A stretch of DNA of 64,000 nucleotides. Origin: a virus. Below are positions 18,050 to 26,653 of the stretch, in pieces. The position numbers and the translations under genes are program-made. The number at the start of each line of letters is the position of its first letter. Position 1 is the first letter of the stretch. Location of the stretch: positions 46,995-110,994 of IMG/VR virus record IMGVR_UViG_3300027747_000004. One strand, 5' to 3'. Under the pieces are notes generated by a model, which was not told the origin of the DNA, ran no database searches, and saw only the letters and a list, made by a program, of their open reading frames with translations.

Positions 18050-19327
18050 ATGGCGCAAAGCGGATACACACCCATACTGATTTACGCAAGTGGCACAGCC
18101 TCAAATGTGCCAAGTGCGTCCAATCTGACCAACAGCACCTTAGGCTCTGAACTGGCTTTGAACTATGCCGATGGCAAGCTGTACTACAAAGACAACAGCG
18201 GCGTTGTCCAAGTTATGGCTTCCAAAGCTACGGCTGCGGGTACTTTTACATCCATTTCCGACTCAGGCAACCTCGCTTTCACAGGTACCGGCAACCGCAT
18301 CACTGGTGACTTTACCAATGCAACTGTTGCAAATCGTGTGATGTTTCAGACCAGTACGTCAAACAGCGCAACTGTAATTGGAGTTATCCCAAGCGGAACT
18401 GGGACAGCGTCTTATCTTGCATTGTGGGGTAATGCATCTGCAACCAATACCAACGTCACGCAACTAGGTTCAGATGGTTCTATTGCGTCGGGTCAAGTCG
18501 GTTCTGGCACATACCTACCGATGACCTTCTACACAGGAGGCGCAGAACGGATGCGGCTGGACACCAGTGGTCGATTAGGAATTGGTACATCTACGCCAAG
18601 CACAAACGCCATACTCACAACCAATGGAAGTATTTCAGTAGCTATACCAACACGCAATGCGGTATCCTCAAATCAGATTGGTGTTTGGACATCCGATGAC
18701 CCATCGGACAATGCTCGTTCTTCAATTACATTTGCCACAACTGCTGGAGCATCTTCTTCAAATAGTTACATTGCTTTCAGTACAAACAATTACGGCGTAT
18801 CTGGTGGCGAACGGATGCGTATTGACTCCGACGGGCTTGTAGGTATTGGAATGTTAGGTGCATCCACCGTACGCTTATCAGTAGCTGCTAGTTCAGCTTT
18901 TATTATGGTGGGGCGGGATTCAACTGGCGTAACCGATCAATTTCGTATTGCCGCAAACGGAAATGTTACAAATACAAATAACAGTTATGCGGCTATTTCT
19001 GACATAAAAATCAAAGAAAATGTTGTTGATGCAACACCAAAACTTTCCAGTTTAATGAAGGTAAGGATTGTTAATTACAATCTTAAATCTAATTTGGGTT
19101 ATGAGCAAAATAAACAAATTGGTGTTATTGCACAAGAACTTGAGCAAATTTTCCCCAGTTTGGTTGAAGAAACTGCTGATCTTGACGTAGACGGTACTGA
19201 CTTAAAAACATCAACAAAGTCGGTGAAATACAGCGTATTTGTGCCAATTCTTATTAAAGCAATTCAAGAACAACAAGCCCTTATCCAAGACCTCACAACT
19301 CGCTTGGCAGCGCTTGAAGCCAAATAA
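18050..19327 (+). CDS. Tail fibre/spike with C-terminal S74 self-cleaving chaperone
   Basis: The first ~310 residues are beta-rich fibre sequence with two ERMR(L/I)D repeats (GGAERMRLDTSGRLGIG and GGERMRIDSDGLVGIG), typical just before the chaperone. The C-terminal 109 residues are an intramolecular chaperone (Peptidase_S74 family): SDIKIKENV at 317-325, then IGVIAQELEQIFP, KYSVFVPILIKAIQEQQ and a coiled-coil end. In this family the chaperone trimerises the fibre and cuts itself off at the conserved Ser, here Ser317. The ribosome binding site is AGGAG. Confidence 0.8.
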   Translation: MAQSGYTPILIYASGTASNVPSASNLTNSTLGSELALNYADGKLYYKDNSGVVQVMASKATAAGTFTSISDSGNLAFTGTGNRITGDFTNATVANRVMFQTSTSNSATVIGVIPSGTGTASYLALWGNASATNTNVTQLGSDGSIASGQVGSGTYLPMTFYTGGAERMRLDTSGRLGIGTSTPSTNAILTTNGSISVAIPTRNAVSSNQIGVWTSDDPSDNARSSITFATTAGASSSNSYIAFSTNNYGVSGGERMRIDSDGLVGIGMLGASTVRLSVAASSAFIMVGRDSTGVTDQFRIAANGNVTNTNNSYAAISDIKIKENVVDATPKLSSLMKVRIVNYNLKSNLGYEQNKQIGVIAQELEQIFPSLVEETADLDVDGTDLKTSTKSVKYSVFVPILIKAIQEQQALIQDLTTRLAALEAK

Positions 19328-19342
19328 CCCAAAGGAAATACC

Positions 19343-19639
19343 ATGACCACCTTTAACTGGACTATCTCTCAAATGGATCGACTGACCGCTGACGGCTTTG
19401 TTGTCACCGTGCATTACAACGTCACCGCTACCGACGACACTTACAGCGCCAGCACCTACGGCACTGTTGGCTACACTCAAGAGCAGGGCGAGTCTTACAT
19501 CCCCTACGCTGACCTGACGGAAGCCACTGTCGTTGGCTGGGTGCAAACCTCGCTGGGTAAAGACACCGTAGAAGCTAACTTACAAAGCCAGATTGACGCA
19601 CAAAAAGCTCCTGTGAAAGCCTCTGGTTTGCCTTGGTAA
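19343..19639 (+). CDS. Small conserved protein after the fibre genes (98 aa)
   Basis: The protein is acidic, beta-rich and without cysteine or membrane segment. It begins MTTFNWTISQMDRLTADGFV and contains VHYNVTATDD and GESYIPYADLTEATVVGWV. I recognise this as a recurrent small phage protein placed between tail fibre and lysis genes, with no known function. The ribosome binding site is AAGGAA. Confidence 0.55.
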   Translation: MTTFNWTISQMDRLTADGFVVTVHYNVTATDDTYSASTYGTVGYTQEQGESYIPYADLTEATVVGWVQTSLGKDTVEANLQSQIDAQKAPVKASGLPW

Positions 19640-19646
19640 TGTTCAA

Positions 19647-20126
19647 ATGATTGACCCGATCACCGCCTTTGCTACAGCCCAAGCGGCCATCAAGGGAGTC
19701 CAAGCCGCAATCAAGATGGGCAAGGACATCGGAGCTATTTCCGGTGATCTGATGAAGTTTTTTGAGGCTAAAGATGTTGTTGCCAAAGCCGCATCTGAAC
19801 CCAAGAAGGGGTTTGGTAAGTCGGATACGGCGCAGGCGTTTGAGACGGTGCTGCATGCCAAGCAGTTGCAGGACGCAGAGAACGAACTCAAGCAACACTT
19901 AATCTGGTCTGGACAAGCTGACGTATGGCAGGCTATCCTGATGGAACGTAACAAGATCGTGCAGAAACGTAAAGCAGAGGAAGTAGCTATGGAAAAAGCA
20001 AAAGCCAAGCGCAAGCAGGAAATTAGTGAAGCCATTGAAATGGTGCTGGCAATAGCTGCCGGGGCATTGCTTATCACCCTGCTGGCTTGGGGAACGATGG
20101 AATACATTGACTTCATGAGGAAATAA
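19647..20126 (+). CDS. Membrane-anchored helical protein in the lysis region
   Basis: The protein has 159 residues. An Ala-rich helical N-terminus (MIDPITAFATAQAAIKGVQA) is followed by a highly charged coiled-coil-like segment (about 60-125) and one C-terminal membrane segment (VLAIAAGALLITLLAWGTM, about 132-152). It precedes the holin and endolysin genes. The family recurs in podoviruses without assigned function. A lysis or spanin-like role is possible, but the membrane segment is at the wrong end for a classical i-spanin. Confidence 0.5.
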   Translation: MIDPITAFATAQAAIKGVQAAIKMGKDIGAISGDLMKFFEAKDVVAKAASEPKKGFGKSDTAQAFETVLHAKQLQDAENELKQHLIWSGQADVWQAILMERNKIVQKRKAEEVAMEKAKAKRKQEISEAIEMVLAIAAGALLITLLAWGTMEYIDFMRK

Positions 20127-20127
20127 A

Positions 20128-20625
20128 ATGGATGAACTACTTGGAATTCTTAAAGGCATTGCTCCTGCTGTTGCAACTGCTGTCGGTGGGCCTCTTGGTG
20201 GTCTTGCTGTTACCGCTATTGCCAATAAGTTTGGTGTGGCTGATGACGTTCAAGCCGTGGCAAAAGCCATTGCAGGAGACCCAGAAGCGGCGTCCAAACT
20301 GGCTGAACTAGACCTCAAGCAGTTTGAGTTGGAGAACGCTGACCGAGACTCGGCTCGTCATATGCAAGAGACTGCTCTGAACCAAGACGACAAGTTTGCT
20401 AAGCACTTTATTTACTGGTTTGCATGGTTCTGGAGCGTAGGCTCGATGATATATTTCTTTGCCATCACATTTGGCCAAGTGCCTGCCAGCGGTAAAGACT
20501 TTGGCAACATTATTCTTGGCTTTTTGCTCGGCACTGCAGTGGCTACCATTATTTCTTTCTTTTACGGCTCCAGCAAATCCAGTAAAGACAAAACTGACAC
20601 CATGACCAAGGAAATTTTGAAATGA
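20128..20625 (+). CDS. Holin (3TM GTA-holin-like)
   Basis: Holins make lesions in the inner membrane that release the endolysin and set lysis time. The 165-aa product has an apolar N-terminal segment (APAVATAVGGPLGGLAVTAI), then two strong membrane segments (IYWFAWFWSVGSMIYFFAIT, and FGNIILGFLLGTAVATIISF) and a charged C-terminus. This pattern matches the 3TM holin family first described for gene-transfer-agent release. The endolysin gene follows with an ATGA overlap, supporting the assignment. Confidence 0.7.
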   Translation: MDELLGILKGIAPAVATAVGGPLGGLAVTAIANKFGVADDVQAVAKAIAGDPEAASKLAELDLKQFELENADRDSARHMQETALNQDDKFAKHFIYWFAWFWSVGSMIYFFAITFGQVPASGKDFGNIILGFLLGTAVATIISFFYGSSKSSKDKTDTMTKEILK

Positions 20626-21053
20626 CACAGTTGACCGAACACTTCACGCTCAAAGAGCTGACCCATACCGACCACCGCCAGTTTGACAACACGCCTAATG
20701 ATGCAGAACGCGCAAATCTTCAACGACTGGCTGAGTTTTTGGAGCTGGTCAAGGCGGCGCTTGGAGGTAAACCCATCATGGTCAACTCCGCCTTCCGATC
20801 TAAGCAGGTCAACGACGCCGTTGGTTCCAAGGACACCTCTCAGCACCGCGTGGGGTGCGCTGCTGACCTGAAGATTCCCGGCATGACCCCTGATGAGGTG
20901 GTTCGTGCCATCATCTCTGCCAAGTTGCCGTTTGACCAAATCATCAGGGAATTCGACGCCTGGACGCACATCAGCGTACCCAACACCACCAGCTTGGCAC
21001 CCCGCAAGCAGGCTCTTATCATTGATAAAACCGGCACAAGACTTTTCACATGA
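20622..21053 (+). CDS. Endolysin, peptidase M15 family
   Basis: The 143-aa protein is a single-domain zinc peptidase that cuts cell-wall peptides. The metal ligands are visible as His75 and Asp82 in SQHRVGCAADLK and His116 in WTHIS, in the order expected for the M15A/VanY-like group. Around them are NSAFRSKQVNDAVG and FDQIIREFDAWTH, both typical. There is no signal peptide, so export depends on the holin encoded just upstream with a 4-nt overlap. Confidence 0.85.
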   Translation: MTQLTEHFTLKELTHTDHRQFDNTPNDAERANLQRLAEFLELVKAALGGKPIMVNSAFRSKQVNDAVGSKDTSQHRVGCAADLKIPGMTPDEVVRAIISAKLPFDQIIREFDAWTHISVPNTTSLAPRKQALIIDKTGTRLFT

Positions 21054-21060
21054 GTATAAA

Positions 21061-21282
21061 ATGGATACACAAGCATTATTTAACATTGCTGTAGGTCTTA
21101 TAGCATTTTTTGGTGGATGGACCATCAACAGTATTACACGATCTTTGGAGCGTTTAGATACTGATTTTCGTAGTATGCAACGTGAGTATGTCACTAAAAA
21201 TGACTACCACCGTGATATTGACGAAATAAAATCTATTTGCAAGCAAATCTTTGACAAACTTGATGCCAAGGCCGACAAATGA
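21061..21282 (+). CDS. Small membrane protein with coiled-coil tail (73 aa)
   Basis: A membrane segment at about residues 7-22 (FNIAVGLIAFFGGWTINSI) is followed by a charged helical region (RSLERLDTDFRSMQREYVTK to the end). The gene lies directly after the endolysin and overlaps the adaptor gene (ATGA). The shape resembles an accessory holin or an i-spanin-like protein; no matching o-spanin lipoprotein was found nearby. Confidence 0.55.
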   Translation: MDTQALFNIAVGLIAFFGGWTINSITRSLERLDTDFRSMQREYVTKNDYHRDIDEIKSICKQIFDKLDAKADK

Positions 21283-21920
21283 CTACACCTGCAGCAGTTT
21301 TAACATACGACTCACTTACAAGTTTGGTGCAACAATACTTGGAGCGTAAAGATGCTGCAGTTATAGCGTTTATACCTACTGCCATTATGCTGGCAGAGTT
21401 TGAAATTGCAGAAAACATTAAAACATTGGGGCAGATGCTGGTTGCAAATAGCACCATGACTGCGGGTAGCCCAATTATTCAAAAGCCTGCGCGTTGGCGC
21501 AAAACTGTGTCAATGACTTTGACTACGGCTGCAGGCGGCACGCAGCCAATTTTGCTTAGAAAACTTGAGTACTTAAAACAATATTGGCCTAGTGTGTCTA
21601 CTACTGACACGCCATTGTTTTACGCAGACTACGACTTTGATAACTGGTATGTGGCACCAACGCCAAGCAGCAATTTTGCATTTCAAACTTTGTGCTATAC
21701 GAGGTTACAGCCGTTGGCCTCTGATAACCAGACAAATTGGCTTACACAAAATGCGCCTAACGTATTGCTGTTTGGCACTCTTAAACAAACAGCGCCGTTC
21801 TTAAAAGATGACGCACGACTTGCTGTGTGGTCGCAGTTGTTCGATACTGGACTTGCAGCATTGAAGCAAGAAGACCAATTACGTATTGGTGATCGTCAAA
21901 CTGTTGCACAGGATTCTTAA
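21279..21920 (+). CDS. Head-tail adaptor-like protein (213 aa)
   Basis: The helical N-terminus (LTYDSLTSLVQQYLERKD, FIPTAIMLAEFEIAENI) is followed by a beta part and a conserved end (NWLTQNAPNVLLFGTLKQTA then PFLKDDARLAVW). The phrase of the type LxxGxLxxAxPFLKDDxRxxxW is one I associate with phage adaptor proteins that dock under the portal. The hub-type protein genes that follow fit this. It may work with, or in place of, the 11753 protein. Confidence 0.6.
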   Translation: MTTPAAVLTYDSLTSLVQQYLERKDAAVIAFIPTAIMLAEFEIAENIKTLGQMLVANSTMTAGSPIIQKPARWRKTVSMTLTTAAGGTQPILLRKLEYLKQYWPSVSTTDTPLFYADYDFDNWYVAPTPSSNFAFQTLCYTRLQPLASDNQTNWLTQNAPNVLLFGTLKQTAPFLKDDARLAVWSQLFDTGLAALKQEDQLRIGDRQTVAQDS

Positions 21921-21922
21921 TC

Positions 21923-23137
21923 ATGACAACGTACACTTCGCCGTTTTCCGGCCAGCAAATTTATCCAACAGCAGTAAGCTATGAAGCATTGTCAATTAGC
22001 TCAAATACTGTACTTCAATGGCCTGTAAATGGTAACACCAACACTCCTGTAAGTAGCATCATTGATGTGACAGCTACAACAACAGGTCTGTTGCTGGAAA
22101 TGCCGCCGGCATATCAAGTCTCTACGGGTCAATCAGTGCTGGTTCGAAATGTTGGCTCTAACACGTTTACTGTCACCGATAATTCTGGCAACACAATCAT
22201 TGCAATTACTTCAGGCGTATCGCAGTACATTTTTGTAACTGACAATACTACAGTAAATGGCAGTTGGTCTTCAATCCCGTTTGGCGCAGGAACATCATCT
22301 GCAAATGCTGCTTCATTGGCCGGGTACGGTCTTTTAGCATCTAGTTTAACGCTAAATCAAATCTACCCTGTTCTAACTTATAGTGCAAGCACTACTCTTA
22401 CTTCTGCCAATAGTGCAGACTTAAGTGTATGGACAGGTGGCGCAGGCGCACTAACGCTTCCTTTGGCTGCATCCGTAAGCTCAGGTTGGTTTATTACTAT
22501 CAAAAACAACGGAACTGGAATTCTTACGATTACGCCGTCTAGTTCTGATACGATTGACGGAAATTCTAGTCAACAACTACAGCTTACTGAGTCAATCAGC
22601 TTAGTGTCAGGGGGCGGCACAAGCTGGAGTAGCTTTGGGCTTGGCAGGTCTAATAGTTTTGCGTACACGCTATTGTCTTTGCCTGTTACAGGTGGCACAA
22701 CTACGCTAACATCAGCGCAAGCCGCAAACACAATTCAAACATATACGGGCACACTAACAAGCCCACAAATTGTCATTGTGCCGCCTACTGTTCAGCTTTA
22801 TACAGTCACTAACAATACTTCAGGCGCAACATTTACGTTTAAGACAACTTCAGGCACAGGTGTTCAAATACCGTCTTCTTCTTCGATGGTATTATCATGC
22901 ACAGGTACTGAAGTATATAACGCTGCATCAGGCGCATCAAATACTTTTACTTCAGCTATTTCTGTTATTAGTGGTTCTGCATCAACGCCTTCCGTTTATT
23001 TTGGTGCTGAAAGTAATACAGGCTTTTATCGTCCTACTACAGGCCAATGGGCAATATCTATTCTTGGGTCGCAAGCTGGGGTGTTTAGCGCAAATGGCTT
23101 AACAGTGCCTAATGGAATTGGCGGAGGCGCTTTTTAA
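21923..23137 (+). CDS. Beta-rich tail structural protein (404 aa)
   Basis: The protein is Thr/Ser/Gly-rich with repeated segments of alternating hydrophobic and small residues (SVLVRNVGSNTFTVTDNSGN, FITIKNNGTGILTITPSSSD), a pattern of stacked beta domains. The C-terminus has VYFGAESNTGFYRPTTGQWA, often seen at the end of fibre-like proteins ahead of a tip or chaperone. It overlaps the gp10-like gene by one base. It is probably a tail spike, hub or short-fibre component; no enzyme motif is seen. Confidence 0.5.
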   Translation: MTTYTSPFSGQQIYPTAVSYEALSISSNTVLQWPVNGNTNTPVSSIIDVTATTTGLLLEMPPAYQVSTGQSVLVRNVGSNTFTVTDNSGNTIIAITSGVSQYIFVTDNTTVNGSWSSIPFGAGTSSANAASLAGYGLLASSLTLNQIYPVLTYSASTTLTSANSADLSVWTGGAGALTLPLAASVSSGWFITIKNNGTGILTITPSSSDTIDGNSSQQLQLTESISLVSGGGTSWSSFGLGRSNSFAYTLLSLPVTGGTTTLTSAQAANTIQTYTGTLTSPQIVIVPPTVQLYTVTNNTSGATFTFKTTSGTGVQIPSSSSMVLSCTGTEVYNAASGASNTFTSAISVISGSASTPSVYFGAESNTGFYRPTTGQWAISILGSQAGVFSANGLTVPNGIGGGAF

Positions 23138-24906
23138 TGACAGCTGACGTTATTTCGCTAACAATACCTCCTGGTATTCAGCGGGATGGTACTGTTTTTG
23201 ACTCGCCTATGTACGTAGATGGAGTATGGGTTCGATTTCAGCGTAAGCGCCCTCGTAAAATAGGTGGCTACAATGCAATGTTCTTGAATGCCGCTGAAAT
23301 TAGTCGCGGCATGGTAATGCAGTCAACGCAAGGCTTGAACTACGTGTATTCAGGCTCTGCTAGTTACATTCAGCAGTGGTCTACATCTAATACGGATGGC
23401 GTAGGCTCGGGCCCAACTAATGTATTGACGTCATCAACGGCTGACTTTACTGCAAGTGCAAACAACTTATGGCAGTTTGATGTAGGTAATAATCTTGGTT
23501 CAGGCATTCAAGTAGTTGCTCACCCAGGTCAAAACCTTGCAGCAATTGATAGCACAGTAAATACGCCTGTTTTGTCAGGCGCATTTCCAGGTGGCGCACT
23601 AACAAAAGTTGGCGTATTTACTGCGACAGGCACAATTAGTGGCACAGGCAGTGTTACATTTACTATCTCATCTGCTAACTACTTAATTGATGTAGGCCAA
23701 ACAGTTACAGGTGGCGGTATTGCAACAACTGCAACAGTTACGTCATCTGTTGTCAATGGCTCAGTCACTGTAGTTACATTATCAGCAGGCGGCACTGCAG
23801 GCACGCAAACACTTACATTTGACAATAACATTTCAGTGTCGGGCGGCGCTGTGATGCTGTACCCATATCTTTTTGTGTATGGCAACAATGGCTACGTGCA
23901 AAACTCTTCAGCAGGTGACTTCACTAATTGGGTTGCGCCCGATGCCAACATTGTCAATATTTCGGCTACAAAAGTAGTGAAGGGTATGGCGCTTCGCGGC
24001 GGTACTGCGTCACCATCCGGTTTATTTTGGTCGCTTGACCAGTTAACGCGTATTAGCTACGCGCCTACGCCCATCGGTAGCTCCACACAATATTGGCGTG
24101 CAGACATTATCTCAACGCAAACGTCAATCTTGTCATCGCAATGCGCCATTGAGTATGATGGCTTGATCTTCTGGATTGCTGTTGATCGCTTTATGGTTTA
24201 CAACGGCGTTGCACAAGAGTTACCTAATGGTACCAACCTCAACTTTTTCTTCGACAATCTAAACTACGCACAGCGCCAAAAAGTTTGGGCAGCCAAGGTT
24301 CCACGTTGGGGAGAGATCTGGTGGTTTTACCCCCATGGCACAGCCACTGAGTGCAACAACGCCATCATCTATAATGTTCGCGAACAGGTCTGGTATGATG
24401 CAGGGTTTGCTACAGGCGCGCAACGCTCAGCAGGTGTGTTTTCAGAAGTGTTTAGATACCCAGTATGGGCTGACAATGCCGCAAATAGCAATAGCAAATA
24501 TACGTTATGGCAGCACGAGTTTGGAAAGAATCGTCAATACCTAACTGCCGTTACTGCCATTCAAAGTTATTATGAAACAAATTGCATTGGGTGGGTAACT
24601 GGCGGACCTGGGCAAAACGCTGTGCAAGGGGCCAATCGTTGGATGCGTTTAGAACGCATAGAGCCTGATTTTGTGCAAGTTGGCGATATGAGTGTGACTG
24701 TTATTGGCGCAGGTTATGCAGACGAGCCAGATTCTTACTCTGATCCGTATATTTTTAGCCCGTCAACATATAAAATAGACATGCGTGAGCAAAAACGTGA
24801 GATGCGTTTGCGCTTCGAATCTAACACTTTTAATGGCGACTATGAAACAGGCAAAGTGCTGCTTAGCGTCAGTGTGGGTGATGAACGTAGTACAGGCAAC
24901 CCATGA
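23137..24906 (+). CDS. Tail hub / DNA-stabilisation protein (P22 gp10-like)
   Basis: The 589-aa protein opens with the signature of this group: LTIPPGIQRDGTVFDSPMYV, then DGVWVRFQRKRPRKIGGYNA. This matches the 'PPGxxRxGTxxxxxGRWxDxxxVRFxxxxxxPxGGW' pattern of P22 gp10 and similar podoviral hub proteins, which seal DNA in the head and carry tail fibres. The rest is beta-propeller-like (WADNAANSNSKYTLWQHEFG). About residues 145-235 form an inserted Thr/Val-rich beta module of the kind found in several other virion proteins here. Function inferred from the N-terminal signature and position. Confidence 0.7.
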   Translation: MTADVISLTIPPGIQRDGTVFDSPMYVDGVWVRFQRKRPRKIGGYNAMFLNAAEISRGMVMQSTQGLNYVYSGSASYIQQWSTSNTDGVGSGPTNVLTSSTADFTASANNLWQFDVGNNLGSGIQVVAHPGQNLAAIDSTVNTPVLSGAFPGGALTKVGVFTATGTISGTGSVTFTISSANYLIDVGQTVTGGGIATTATVTSSVVNGSVTVVTLSAGGTAGTQTLTFDNNISVSGGAVMLYPYLFVYGNNGYVQNSSAGDFTNWVAPDANIVNISATKVVKGMALRGGTASPSGLFWSLDQLTRISYAPTPIGSSTQYWRADIISTQTSILSSQCAIEYDGLIFWIAVDRFMVYNGVAQELPNGTNLNFFFDNLNYAQRQKVWAAKVPRWGEIWWFYPHGTATECNNAIIYNVREQVWYDAGFATGAQRSAGVFSEVFRYPVWADNAANSNSKYTLWQHEFGKNRQYLTAVTAIQSYYETNCIGWVTGGPGQNAVQGANRWMRLERIEPDFVQVGDMSVTVIGAGYADEPDSYSDPYIFSPSTYKIDMREQKREMRLRFESNTFNGDYETGKVLLSVSVGDERSTGNP

Positions 24907-25136
24907 TAGTTTACGATCCGCGAGGCATGTCATGGGACCAATGGTGCGCGCTTATGATTGAGCTTTTTGCTGCGCAGCAGTTAAGCAAGTACCCAGAAGA
25001 GCAATGGCAAGACTGGGCGCAGTCATTGCAAGGCATTGGCTATTTCAACAATTCAGCAGTGCCTGATGCACGTGGCTACTCAGACTGGCAAAGCTGGGCA
25101 AGTGCATTGACTGGCATTATGTCAATAAGGGGCTAG
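24903..25136 (+). CDS. Small Trp-rich protein next to the hub gene (77 aa)
   Basis: The gene overlaps the hub gene by four bases (ATGA), indicating coupling. The protein has seven Trp residues in a WDQWCALMIELF...EQWQDWAQSLQ...DWQSWASALTG pattern, a compact helical form. I recognise it as a frequent companion of gp10-like genes, without known function. Confidence 0.6.
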   Translation: MIVYDPRGMSWDQWCALMIELFAAQQLSKYPEEQWQDWAQSLQGIGYFNNSAVPDARGYSDWQSWASALTGIMSIRG

Positions 25137-25138
25137 AT

Positions 25139-26650
25139 ATGCCAAGAGATAGTAGTGATGATATAACTGCAAGCACACCTGGTGCAGTGCTTGATCCCGG
25201 CAATTCGAGGCGCGACCCTTATTGGCGTATGCCTACTGAAGCTGAGAAAGCAAAAGCATCTTATGATGCCGCATACGCAGCACTTAGTCCTGCGCTCAAA
25301 GCTAAAGTAGAAAGCGGTCAACTTAGACTTGACATCATTGAGTCCAATGTAGGCGGAAGCCATAATTCTGAAATGGCACCCTCTGGCATTCGCGGTTTTA
25401 CTGCGCCTGCGGGTGGAGATATGTTGAATGTGTACGACATCAATGGTAATTTAACTAAACAAGTTAATGCTCACGGTGATGATGGCGGTTTCTTTGATCG
25501 AGTGTTTAGCGGCGTTGGAGATTTCTTTGCTGACCCAGCAAAGGCAACCACTCAGTTTTTTAAAAATCCAGGAGTAACAGAGGCCACCTTGGCGGCTGCT
25601 GCTTTATACGGAATGCCTGCGCTTCAAGAGCTTGCTGCCGGAACTGGGGCGGCGGCTGGTACTGCAGCTTCTGTTGCACCAGAAGTTCTTGCTGCAGATT
25701 TAGCGGCGTATCCAACAGCTGGAATTGTTGGCGATGTTTCTGCTGCGGCTTCAGGCATCCCATCTTTACCCGCGAATGATGTATATGTTCCACCTGAAGC
25801 AGTAAGCACGCCTCCTAACTTACCCGCGAATGATGTATATGTTCCACCTGAAGCAGTAAGCACGCCTCCTAACTTACCCGCGAATGATGTATATGTTCCA
25901 CCTGAAGCAGTAAGCACGCCCCCTAACTTACCCGCGAATGATGTATATGTTCCACCTGAAGCAGTAAGCACGCCTCCAGGAATACCTGCATATGATGTAT
26001 ATGTTCCACCTGAAGCAGTAAGTGGGCCAAGCTTAACTGCTTCGGCAATAGTAAAAAGCTTAATTGCTGGTAAAAACGCAATAGACAGCGCAAAGTCATT
26101 GTTTGGCACATCGCCACAAGGCTTAACGCAGCAAGGGCTTAACATGCTAAACCCTTCAGGTGGCGGTAGTGTGTCTTCACAAAACTTGCAAAGCACCGGT
26201 CTTACAAGCACTGCGCCTTCAGGCAATGAAGGCATTTTAAAGCAGCTTGTGCAAATGTATCCGCAAATGGCTAACGTATCGCCACAAACTATGGCGGCAA
26301 TTTCGCCGCATATGCAGCAGATTGAGCAAACACCAATGCCTGAAGAGCAGCCTCGCTACTTTGCTGAAGGCGGGCTTTCAAGCCACAAACCTGAATTTAT
26401 TACAGGCGCAACTGGGCACTACGTTAAAGGTCGTGGCGATGGGCAGTCTGATGACATTCCTGCAATGCTTGCAGATGGCGAGTATGTGTTTGATGCAGAC
26501 ACTGTTGCAGCACTTGGTAATGGCTCTTCTGATGCAGGTGCAAAACGTTTGGATGAAATGCGAGAAGCTATTCGTAAGCATAAACGCTCTGCGCCTATAC
26601 ATAAAATTCCACCAAAGGCCAAATCGCCTTTAGAATACATTAAAGGATAG
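25139..26650 (+). CDS. Ejection-type protein with 54-bp repeats and a conserved C-terminal tag domain
   Basis: The 503-aa protein starts with a charged region, then an Ala-rich helical part (about 130-205), then an 18-residue repeat LPANDVYVPPEAVSTPPN present four times plus a diverged fifth copy (about 209-295). The C-terminal ~85 residues form a block I know from many phages: FAEGGLSSHKPEFITGATGH, GQSDDIPAMLADGEYVFDAD, LDEMREAIRKHKR, KIPPKAKSPLEYI. No lysozyme or transglycosylase motif is seen. It begins a row of four genes between the hub gene and the end of the late operon, the usual place for internal virion (ejection) proteins. Confidence 0.55.
   Translation: MPRDSSDDITASTPGAVLDPGNSRRDPYWRMPTEAEKAKASYDAAYAALSPALKAKVESGQLRLDIIESNVGGSHNSEMAPSGIRGFTAPAGGDMLNVYDINGNLTKQVNAHGDDGGFFDRVFSGVGDFFADPAKATTQFFKNPGVTEATLAAAALYGMPALQELAAGTGAAAGTAASVAPEVLAADLAAYPTAGIVGDVSAAASGIPSLPANDVYVPPEAVSTPPNLPANDVYVPPEAVSTPPNLPANDVYVPPEAVSTPPNLPANDVYVPPEAVSTPPGIPAYDVYVPPEAVSGPSLTASAIVKSLIAGKNAIDSAKSLFGTSPQGLTQQGLNMLNPSGGGSVSSQNLQSTGLTSTAPSGNEGILKQLVQMYPQMANVSPQTMAAISPHMQQIEQTPMPEEQPRYFAEGGLSSHKPEFITGATGHYVKGRGDGQSDDIPAMLADGEYVFDADTVAALGNGSSDAGAKRLDEMREAIRKHKRSAPIHKIPPKAKSPLEYIKG
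25766..26023 (+). repeat. 54-bp in-frame tandem repeat (4 full copies plus a diverged fifth)
   Basis: Units begin at 25766, 25820, 25874 and 25928, nearly identical at DNA level, with a diverged copy from 25982. Each encodes 18 residues rich in Pro and Val. Near-identity of the units suggests recent expansion by slippage or unequal recombination, so copy number may vary between isolates. Confidence 0.9.
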
Positions 26651-26653
26651 ATC

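Noticed and set aside
25766-26023. Tandem repeats as a CRISPR array
   Set aside because: The units are contiguous with no spacers, are in frame and encode an 18-residue protein repeat.
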